Assembly: GCA_940671915.1 (NCBI GenBank) | Contig: CALNVZ010003426.1 | Span: 14,470,512-14,534,511 of the forward strand | Source of the DNA: Paracentrotus lividus | Lineage: Eukaryota > Echinodermata > Echinoidea > Camarodonta > Echinidae | Reading direction: 5' to 3' | DNA length: 64,000 nt | In this document: in pieces, positions 12,801 to 24,800 of the stretch | How the letters are laid out: each line of letters begins with the position of its first letter | How positions within the stretch are numbered: position 1 is the first letter of the stretch | Notes under the pieces: model-generated | The model's input: the letters and a program-made list of their open reading frames with translations, nothing else | Told to the model about the DNA's origin: nothing | Databases searched by the model: none | Program-made: the position numbers and the translations under genes

Positions 12801-15800
12801 GGGGGGCTGATTAGGCCCCCCCCCGGCCCTTTTAGGGTTAATGCTTAGCATCAATTTTCTATCAACAGAAAAAGTACAAGGTGAGATTTGAGCATGGCCG
12901 TAAACGGCTGCTGTCGAGTAAATTCTTGGCAGTGGTTATGCCCTCCAAACCAGGCGACTTAGCTGTCGGTATACGGGTGGTTGGTAAGTCAAACTTACAT
13001 GCTAAATTAGTGTTGTGGTCATACTGAATTGTGGAAGAAACTATCTCAAAGTGGTGGGAAAGGTTGATAACAATGCACCTGTGATATTTTTTAATCAAGA
13101 AATGATATGAAATCTCATTTTAGTGTCTTTATTTCCCAATATAAGTATAAAACATGGAAAGTCGGGGACCCGACACTTTTCAGCATTCACTCAGCGTTCA
13201 CGTGAAAAACCAATGGGGATTCTCTTGTGTGGGTGATGCACACAGATTGTCATGCTCCGTTCACGCGGTAACGTTCGGCGAGCGGACGTAGCAGCAAAGG
13301 TCTAAAACAACCGTTAGATTATGTTTCTTTCAAACGTTTTCACTGAAATTCGCAGGGAGGCATGAAAGGAATATCACAAGATCACTCACACATGTCTTTT
13401 AGTGCAGTGTGGACAGCATGATATTTGATCGGTTTTATGCCGATTCCTTTTTTGTTACCGGTTTAACACCAAAGAAATTTGATTATATCCAATTTGTCTA
13501 ACAGGAGTTGGTCCAATTGTAATACTATTTGCCTTGATTATTCATGAAATGCATACATATGAGAAATGACATATTTTCACCAGCAAAAGTGAAAACATAT
13601 GTATTTTGTAGTACAACAAGAAATATTATTTCATTTACATGTAGTTTTATTTGTTCATCATCAAAAGCAGTTTGTTCTTGGGTCAGGCTGAGGTTCCCTA
13701 ACAACTTCTCTTTGCACTCTATTTCCAAGTGTATTGGTCTTGAGCTAACTTCTTGAATTGGCTGTAAGCCCCTAGTTACGAAATCATCAAGAAAAGCTTT
13801 GTGGGGCCTTCAATGTGTCTTCCATTCTTTTGTAGTTATTTTACCTTCTTTCTCCCTCTAGCTTCGTATTTGGTGGAGGATGGTGCAAAGACTAAAGGGA
13901 TGTATGCTGGTATCATAGCTGAGGTTCCTATGAAGACAAACAAAGGAAGGTTTGTTTCATCATTACTAGTTTAATTAAATCTTAGAGTTGCAGCTTTTAT
14001 TTTGACAGACGCCTATCAAGTACTGTATTTGCTGTTTTCGCGTGATTAATTTTTCGCGCTGAGCGGCCTCAAAGAATGTTCACAGGTTCTTGAATTCGCA
14101 CTGCATTTTAGTAGGCATGCAATTGAATGCACCAAATACATGCATAAAAAAGCATGCTCATATATTCGCGCTTTTTAAAATTTGCGCTCGCCGATCTTCG
14201 CGCGAAATCAGCGAAAATTAACGTACCGCGAATATTTCCACGATTACAGTAGACCATACATGTTTAACATGATAGTCCAAAAGACAGACTGAGATTTGAA
14301 TATGTGTCTGATCTGAGTCAGTTTTGAAACAGTATCCTGACTACTGGTAGCCGTACTACATCGTATGTCTACTAAACATTTCTCTTCTCTTCCAAATATT
14401 TCAACTTGTCTGTTGACAGCCAGAAGGGCGCTATTGCTGTACAATGTCAATGGTAATAGCGCCCTTCTGGTTCTCAGCCGACGAACTTATCTGTGTGAGG
14501 CCATCGTACAGCAGTGCTCTGACATTCCCACCAGGCTTTAGCTCATCTAACATATAGAGTTAGGGTAAGGGATTTGTTAGGATTTTATGCTATATTGTAC
14601 AATGTAGGTTCGGGTTAGCTTTAGAGTTTAGTCTAGGGCTATTCGATGTGGGATTTTCTGCATGGCAGTTGTTTCTGTAGAATATTTTGGACGACCTATT
14701 CAGCTAGGCATTTGTCATAGTGTATTTACATTTTGTTGTACCTCTTATTTTTGTTTTCTTTGCAGATATCTGGTGTTCTTTGATGATGGCTATGCTCAGT
14801 ATCTATCCTGCAATAAGATCCACATTGTCTATCATTCCAGTAAGTACAGCCTGGGGTTCTACAGAAATCTTTGTTCCTCTTTGCATACCTACAAACTGTC
14901 CCAATTTGATAAAATTGTTTTAATTTTCTGGCTAGTTGTGGCTTAGCATCTATTGATATAATTCCTGTTTGGCTACCTGTTACATTTAACTTGTCTTCAC
15001 TGGACCATAAATACCTCACATCACAAAAATGTCTAATTTTCCGCAAAGCAAAAAAAAACATGGCGTTAAATGCATCATAACCGGGCATTGCATTTCCTTT
15101 AGCATGCTGTGGTGACTGTATTTTTAGGGTAAGTTAGGGTAATAGAAGTGTGGGATTTGGACAGGACATCACTTGACAGATTGAATCAACCCCCCCCCCC
15201 CCAGATATCTCGGCCGCCGATCATGCGAGCACCGTGAAATGTGGCACAATGGTAGTGTGCTATGAAATCTACAAGTTAGTATAGTTAATTTTCCTCAAAT
15301 AATGTGATTTTATGTTATAATAATTAATTATGCTAATTTATGCATAACTCATAATTTTTGCTCTAATTTATTAAATACAGCCCTTAGAATGCTAAATTTT
15401 GGTCTAAATATTCTTTGTAGCATTCCTAACAATTGTATTGAAAAAAAAAATTGGTATCAAAATCATTTTCTTATGTATTTTATTGTTTTTTCAACCTTTT
15501 GTTTTTCTTTGTTATTGTTTTTTTCAAAATTTATAGCAGAATCTTTTTTGAAGCATAATTATGCTAAAATAATTAATTTTAGCCTATGAAAGCAAAAGTA
15601 ATCATATCTTTATGAATTAGGTGAGAAAACTCTATTTGCATTGAGTTTGTACACAAAATCATGTTTTTGAGCGGTTTTCGGTCTGACGGTTATTTTTGAA
15701 AATCATGCAGCGTCGTAACCGTATGCCCGATTTTTGCGAAAATGGTTTCAAAAGATGCGCAAGATTTGAAAGTAAAAAGTCATGTAGTGCTGAGGCCAAA

Positions 15801-18800
15801 AAATTTATCGTGGCGGTATGGTCGCGGAAAATGTCGAGGGGGGGGGGTTGATTCAACCCCCCCCTCCTCGGCCTGATTAGGGTTAAAGACAAAATAATCA
15901 CATTTCAAAAGTATTAAGAGGCCCTTAGGTCTGTCAGTGACAATATAGTCTTTGATGTGTACTCATTCATGTATTACTTGATGAATCAATATAATTTTTA
16001 CACAGAATCTAGTCGATAACTGTAACAACAACTGTGCCAAGTTATTTGGCTCAAAACATTTTTGTTAAAAAGTTATCCTATTTTATTTAGGATAGAGTTG
16101 TTTTTTGTCAGCTTTTGTTGTGTCAATTTTATCCCTCCTCTTGCACAATTTGAAATTAACATGTTCGCAAACAAGTGTCGTGTTCATCAAAGCACAAAGA
16201 CACACAAAAATGGTAACAGAAGATGTGGGAGAAGTTACTCTTTCGGAATATGTATAATAATTTGGGGTTCATTAATTGGTTTAATTTGTATTGACATTTT
16301 TGTAGGTGTTAAGTTTTTTCTGACTCACTCGGTATATGTTTACTGGTATATACACACCAATCCAACTTTAGAGCAATGTAACTTATGGCGCCATTGCTGG
16401 GGGGGGGGGGGGGGGGGGGGCTTCCAATGGGTTATGCAATGAGCCAGGTGCATGTACCGGGTATCTGTATTTTCTTTTGTTATGCATACTGGAAGCCCCC
16501 CAGCCAATGCTGCCATATTAGAAAAAACAACACCCAAACCGAATTGGTCTGTACAATATCTACAGGTGCATGTGTTTGGGCGGATGTGGACATATTCTCC
16601 CGGGACTTCATCCGAGAATATCTTGACAAGTACCCAGACCGGTCAATGGTCAACCTCAAAAAGGATCAAGTGGTCACTACGGAATGGAATGGCAAATGGT
16701 CAGTATACAAATAATGAATGTTCTTGAGTTCGTTGGTGCAAATATTTCTTGAGTTGAAAGATTTGATTTCCCCTAAGTTGAGTGGAATGTAAATCTTTCA
16801 ATGGATAAAATATTTCCACCATTGAAAAAAAAAAAAAAAAAAAAAATCAATACTTTTTTATTCCTAACTGCTGCACGGAAGATGCTGTCATGGCATTTTG
16901 AGTATTGAAAGTTTATTTGGTCAGGTTTGTGTATGTATATTTAATGTACCGATGGTCGGGGCGGGCAAATGGTAGGCCTACCAAATGTATGGAACCAAAT
17001 TGCAAACTTGATGATGTAGTAGTTTAATATCATGTGTTTAACAACCATCCAATCTAATGACAAGGACTAAGGTGTTGTATAAAACTCACTAATGTGGATG
17101 TAAGACGGATGGAGAGGTTGAGGTTAAATTGTTCATGTTAATTATTATTAATTGCTCATTAGATGATGCTATCCATCTTTTATTCCAGTGCCCTCTGAGG
17201 CCCTGTAACATATAAAGTTTCGATCAATTGCAACTTGATGGTAACCAATCACGATAGTTGTTGCATACACTTCTTGCATAAAAGTTTGACTCTGAACTGG
17301 AACAGAAATGATACTGGTGAAAAGTCAAAGTTAGTTCCTTATCTATGTTTATAACGTAACTGGGCTTTCCTTTTGGAATTAATACCTTCCATCAATAGTT
17401 TGTTCCAGTCAGAATACTTCTTCATGTTTTCATTGTGTCATGGGCTAGGGAAACAATTTGCAGGCTTCATCTTATACAGTCCAGTGTTTAGGTCACAGCC
17501 ACATCATGTGCTATGCTACCCTTATCCATTTGCAAGCAGGTGTGAGTGGGATGGCTGATAGCCAATATTACTGAGTTTGATATTTGAGACCATCTTTCAC
17601 TCTATACAGGTTAAATGCTGGGGATCAGACTGTGTTTCATATTTGAAAGACAAGATAGTGGCGGAACGATTGGGGCAGGCAATTATTGAAATCGGTCCCC
17701 CAGAGTCCCCCCTTTATGCAAAACTTCATAATTTCTGCCGGATCAGAGCAACACCACCATTTTTTTAATTTTTTTTTTTTTTTTGGGGGGGGGGGTCACA
17801 TCTTACACACGAAGGTGGAGTGCTAGGATCTGACTGTATTTTATAATTTAGACCATCTTTCACTCCTTGCATACAATGTAGAATGCTAGGGTCTGATGGG
17901 GTTTTATATTTTAGACCATCTTTCTCTCCTTACAGGTGGAATGCTAGGGTTCTTGAGGTCCAGGGTAGCCTTGTCAACATGCTCTTTGAAGCTACAGCAT
18001 CAAGAGAAGCAGAAACGGAGTGGATCTACAGGGGGTCAACCAGGCTGAAGCCTCTACTTGATTTGGTAATTATGATGCTTATGATTATAATTATTGTTTA
18101 ATTTGCCTGACTCGTAATTCTGAAATTATATGCTTAATATTACAAGCCTGGGGGGGGGGGGGTTTACATCTGTAAGTCATTTTGCTTGGTAATAGGGGTT
18201 TGTACATTCTCAAACAAATGGCTAATCCATATACATGTAGGTCCTTCTTCTTCTTCTTCCAATGAAGTACATTCCTCTCGAAGACTATAGTCGTACTTGT
18301 GTATGAAAGATCACAGTCATGGGAACACGTAAATGGAAAGTGTGTTTACGAACAAAAGTAACATTAACTTCGGTTCAAGTGAAAACATGGCTGTCACTTA
18401 GCGAAGAGTGACAGTGGAGAGGCGGTGTTTGGAGACCTCCGTGGTGGACGGGATTGAAACTGCAGAGGCTGGCAGGACATTCCACAGACAGACCACGCTG
18501 GGAAAGTAGCTACGTTGATAGACCAATATCCTGCAGTGCTGCTGTATAAGTTGAAGGTGGTGTCCTCTTGTTCCTGTTCTGTGTAATGCTGGGTACAAGT
18601 AAGGTGGAGGTGCAGGAAATGGCTCCGAAGCCATTCATGATTCTGAAGAGCTTGATGACCTTTGATGTGGGCTCTTTGTTCAGAGAGAGTCTGCAATTGA
18701 AGCTTCTGGAGCATTGTAGTGACACTGCTTCGTTGATGATAATCAGAACCTACAAAATGGGCAGCTCTTCGTTGTTTCATTTCTATTTGAGGTGTGAGTT

Positions 18801-21800
18801 CAATGGTATATGGGTCCCATTCAGTAGAGGAGTACTCTAATGTCAGTATGACATACGTCTTGTAAGCTTTGCTCTTTGATTTTTGGAGAACATTTCCTCA
18901 GGTTCCGTGGAAGAAATCCAAGAGTGCTGTTACTTCTCTTGGAGATGTAATTGACATGAGGTTTCCAATTCAGTGTACAATGGATGGTGATGCCTAAGTA
19001 CTTTACCTCATCCACAGTGCAAAGTGCTGTCACATGAATGAAATTAGGGGTTGAAGCCATGATGTTGTTACGTTTGTTAGAGGTCCTCAGTTATGACATA
19101 CGTCTTGTAAGCTTTGCTCTTTGACTTTTGGAGAATATTTCCTCAGGTTCCTTGGAAGAAATCCAAGAGTACTTCTACTTCTCTTGCAGATGTAATTGAC
19201 ATGAGGTTTCCAATATTCATTGTACAATGGATGGTGACGCCTAAGTAATTTGCCTCATCCACAATGCGAAGTGCTGTCACATGAATGGAATAACGGGTTG
19301 AAGCAATATTGGCCTGAATTCTTGACTCAGAGTGGATTCTGAAAATCCGTGGTCTGAACCCATGGTTTCTAAGGGCGGCCATAAAGGCCATAATTAATAA
19401 CTCAATAAATTAAGTGAAAATAAACTAAAGCCCAATATCAATTTATGCAAAAATAAGGTTAATCGTAAAATTAAATATCATACATTAGTTATTTTTCACT
19501 TTATTTGTTAATTTATGGAGTCATTAATTATGGCCCTGATGACTGGCCATAGAAACCAAGTTTCAGCCCACAGATTTTGCAGAATTCGGGCCAATATTGT
19601 TCACTTTTTAGAGATCCTCAGCATCTCACACTTGTCAGTGTTGAAGGACATGAGCCACTTACAATCTCATTCCTGGACATTGGTAAAATCTTGGTGGAGA
19701 GCTTCGGTTTCTTCAAGGGAGTTGGTGTATAGGTAGAGTAGAGCGTAATCAGTTTAGGAGCAACCTATATTACATTATTATATTATTTGATATCAACCTA
19801 TAAAAATTGTTTCTTCTTACACAGGGTGACAAGAAAAATGCAGGCGTCACAACAGGTCCCACGCCAGAACAACTGAGACTAAACCTGCCTTATGTAGAGT
19901 TGACTAAAGTCCATTCAGACCACATTCTGTCTGGTAGGTACATGACTCAAACTCCTCATGAACAAATGAATTGTCTCTAAAGGCGGCCTGTCACCATTAT
20001 TTTACCTATTGGTGTATTGAAAAATTTATATATGCCCATGACCCATAATAGTATGCAGACTATTTACGACTTGTGACGTCAGATGTCAGGATTCATTGCA
20101 TTTTTTCCCAAGTTTGTGAAGTTGGTTGGAATTATCTTATGTCACATGAAAGTGTTTAGACCAATCACAGGTTCAGATTAATTTTACGAAGGATAAAATT
20201 CTGAAAATGTTCTGAACAGCCTGTCTGGAAAAGACACGCATCCATTTCAATAGTTATTTTTGTTTCTATTTGACATGTTTGACCTTGTCGCCTTTCAATG
20301 CTACACAACAATAATGCGCTGTGATGCAACCGTATCTTATTATTATACGGTTATGCTTCATTTTCTTTCTTTTCAAAACAAAATTATGTTCGATTTCCAG
20401 AGCAACAGATCCCCCAACCCAAGCCCACTATGCTCGGTCGACTGAACAACCCTCAAGGGTCTGGTGGGCCCATGTACCCCACTTCACAGCTTCTTCAACA
20501 ATTTGCCCAGCAATCTTCCGGCCCAGTCATGTCCTTTGCCAAGAAGTCTACAGGTTCTGTAATCTCCGGTGGTGGCTACTATGACACCAGCGAACACAAG
20601 AAGAAGAAAAAGAAGAAGAAGAATAAGGATAGGAGGAAAGGTGAGAAGGAAAGGAAAGAGAAAGAAAAGAAAACTATTAAAAATTAAGATTATTTGCGTT
20701 CCCAACTGAGATCAATATCACAATCGATAGCAGTCAAGTCAAAATTGTCGTATTTGGGAGGAAATAATTTTTGAATTATCTGAATTTTCAATGTTTCTTG
20801 TATGCTCGGTAAAAAAAAAAAAATGAGTAAAAAGGATTAGGGGAAAGCCTTTAAAAATGGATTGTTTTGTTGGAATCTTTTTCTCTTTTCTGGCCACTTG
20901 TGTCTGATTTCAATATGATGGGTCACATATGATCAGTCCTCTATAGACAAATTCTTTTGGGTGATGTTTCTTCATGGTGGCAGCCATTGCCGGGGGGCTT
21001 CCAATGTCCTACGCATGCTCCTTGTATGCGCATGTATGCGTAACAAAGGAAAATGTACAAACGCGCAGACATACGCGCACATGGCGTATGCGTAGTACAC
21101 TGGGTAACCCCCAGCTATATGGCGGACACTTAGAGGGCTCACTTCCATGAAATGCTGCCCGAATTCGTCTATATTCCAGACAGAAGCTTCTATTACACCA
21201 CTGTTGCAGAGGTCTATTCTATTATGATTTACTTGCTTTCTCAATTTCCTGCAAGTTTTGTTTATTATTTTATTTTCTGCATGTACCTATTTACTGTGCC
21301 TGCTGCATCATGGCTTAGGTTTCTTTTCAAAAGGTAATGTTGCGTGCACAGAGTCCTATCTGTGAAACAAGCATCGTTTTATTTGGTAGGAGAATGATAT
21401 CTTTATGGTGATTCTATTCACAAAGGGTAAATTATGAACTATTCAACTTGAAACCTGTTCAAACTGAGTTTGGTAGTCGTTCCTGTGTGTTCGGTACAAG
21501 GACAATTATTACACATACATGTACCTTTTGAAAAGAAGCCTTCTAGAGTATTCAACATGATTGCATTTATTTACATAGTTCTGACACCCAGCTTTATTCC
21601 TGATATGTGACCCTCCGGCTCAAAAACCCAAATAAGTCGCCAGAATTTCATATTTGAATTTTATGGGTTTTTTTCTAAAACAACAATACCAAACACCTGC
21701 ATATGTAAAAGTTAGGTAATTTTCAAATAAGAGGAAGAGCTACTAATAATATCTTCTGCAGAAAACTTACTTCTTCTACCATTATCTCTGTTGTTTTATA

Positions 21801-24800
21801 TTCGAGTTGGTGGTTTTGAGATGGCAGGTCACATAACCCCCCTCTTGCACTGATCTTTATTTTCCTCACCCTTTATTGCTTTTATTTTCCCTCCTTGCAC
21901 TGAATGTTAAGCAGAGAAATATGAGGATAAAGAGTTTGAGCCCCAGACCAGCACGACACCGACCAGAAAAGACAGATTAAGACCTAGTAAGTTAGATGGT
22001 AGTAGATCATCAACCATGATGTCAAACAGATTCAAATCTTTTTAATTTGTAAGTTCATTCCCAAGTTTCAGCTCTAGAGATAAAACTTTGATTCTGATTT
22101 ATTGTATAAGAGGTTGAAATTTTGCTTCTACCATGAACAACCTTTTTCTTTGATTTAATTAACGGGCACACCAATATTTAGTTCGGTTTTGTTATTGCTA
22201 TTGTGTTTATAAAATAGTATCAGCTTACTTGTACACCATTTGCAGTATGATTTGCGGACCATTGGCAGTGTTTTGGAATGCTCTGTAGGTAGTGAAGAAT
22301 GTGGATACATTGTGGGATGGCAAACTTGAATCCAACGAGCAGGGTTATGATATCTGAAGGCCCAACATTATATATTATTACCCTGGTCATTGGATATTAT
22401 ACAGATATTTAATGTCTAGAGGGTGGAGTAACATTTCGATTTCCCAACAAAGTTATAGTTTCCCCAAGGGATTATGTTTTTGCCCAAGCGCACAGCGCTG
22501 AGAGAAAATATAGTCTCAAGGGGAAAATATAACTTTGCAGGGGAAATAAAGTATTATTAAAATGATGTACATGTATCAGTCATATTAGAGAATACTCAAT
22601 ATCTAGACCGAGATCTAAATTGAAATAACAAAACTAAATTCACTGGTATGACGTTACAAAACTTTTAAAAGGCCTACCTGTGTAACTTATGCACTAGCTT
22701 GTTTAGCGCTCCAGCTGATCCACACATTTTCACTTTGATGTCATATTACTCAAAACGTTTTTGTAAACTGCTTATGCTCTGTGTTAATTCACAAATTTTC
22801 AATTAGTGTGATGTCATATCGGTCAACATAACATTTACATGGATTGCTAATAAAATCATAATACTTGCAGCAGGTAATATCTGTGTTGGAGTTAGGGGTA
22901 AATCCATCTTTACAATGTATGTTCTAACCTTTTGTATATTTCTTTCTATATTTTTATTGTTTGTGTTTTTAGAGAGGTACGAGGAGGATAAATTGTTTGA
23001 ACCAGAGACGAGAGTAAACCTGCCCGCTCAAAAGGAAAGGTTACGATACAGTAAGTAAAGATAATGCGACGCATTTGCGCCATGTATAGTAATTCTCTCA
23101 CCGTCATAAAACAGGAAAACAACTTTGTTAAGGCACCAGGGATTTATTCACTTGGTGTTCTGCATGGGTGCGGAATGGGGGATTAGGGCATCTGGAATGG
23201 GCTTGGCATGGCCCCATTCCAGCCGCGTTCCAGCACACCAGCTTAAAAAAAATCTATTGTTCAGTGAACAATAGAGGACTGGGATGGTAATGTGTGTACA
23301 CACCATGCTGACTCACCCTCTTCCAGGATGTGCTTCCAGGATAACAATAGCCAATTTTAAGTAGGGTGTGCTGGACCCAGGCTGAACAGGGGATTAAATA
23401 ACAAAAGCCCTTAATTAGGGCGTGCTGGATGCAGGCAGAACACCAAGTTAGCTACATGTACATGTATGATACATCTTTTGTGTTGCACACATTTATAACC
23501 ATTATTACATGATAATTTTTTTTTTCTTCTCTGTCCCACACATGTCGTTTTGTTTGAGGTGGGTTCCAAGTTTAAGAATTACCGTAATTAATATCTGCAT
23601 ACATGTTCATGCACTAATGAAAATAAACTAAAAACCTGAAAGTACGTCGTCAAAATTCATCATGCTGACAAACATGGTACTGTATTCGCTAATATTTTCG
23701 TGCGATTAATTTTTCGCGCTTAGAGGCATCAAACCACATGTGCTGGTTTTTAAATTCACGCTGAATTTACGTACCAATGCAATTACCCCCATTCAAAGCA
23801 TGCATAAGAAAGCATGCTCATATATTGGCATGTTTTTAAATTCGCGGCGTACGATCTTTGCTCGAAATCCGCGAAAATTAATGTACCGCGAATATTTCCA
23901 CATTTACAGTATTTGTTGATGCTTCCTTGTCATGTAATGGGGAGTGTTTTAAAATATATACATATTTTTTTCTGTCCTTAGTTCCACACATCTGCAATCC
24001 CACCTGTCTTGGCCCAATCCCTCAGGTGGTAGACCCCACCCAGAACTGTCTTCTCTGGCCCATGGACCTGGGCTGGGTGAGAGAACTTTGTAAGCAGGGC
24101 AGCAACAAACGTTATGTAATCTACCGCACACCCTGTGGTAAAAGCCTGGTGAGTCATTTCAGCATAAGGTAGGTGGGGGGGGGGGGGGGGGGGGGAAGAG
24201 GGAAGAGGTAGCAAAAACATTGAATTTGACTAGAAATTTAAAGTTAAGTTTTATTTGCAGGATTTTCTTGTGAAATCAAGATTGGTTAGGGATGTACTTA
24301 TGGAAACCTTCATGTTATGTAGTCACGGGTGGGCAAGACACAACCTGGCTATTGCCTTGTACATGTAGGGAAGATACTTCCAGTACATTTACCAGAAGGG
24401 CCTTGTGAGAATTTAGAAGGCAGCTACAGTACCTCTTTTTTCTTCAAGTGTTCTATCCCAAATCGATTCAAAGATCTTTCTTGGGACAAATAGTAAAAAT
24501 AGAGAGAGTTAATTTATGACGGTATTCAACTACTCTCTTTTTCAAGAAGATCAATGAGCAAAATACCCTAAGTAAAATGGGCTATTTTGAGCTTTGTATG
24601 GTTAGGGGATCCTGGCCTCAAAGTTACAATGTAGGAAGTGCTGTAATGTAATCTGATTGTAATCTGATTGAAACCTAACCCCTTTTTTTTTTCTTTCTTG
24701 CAGTATTCCTTTGATGATATTAGAAGATATTGTAAGTCAAAAAAACTATCCTCTTTTACATTTCCTCACGTGCTTATATATATGATTATTATTATTATTA

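Noticed and set aside
16062..16442. 126-codon frame ending in poly-Gly
   Set aside because: It reads into the poly-G tract of an intronic MITE. No domain or splice support.
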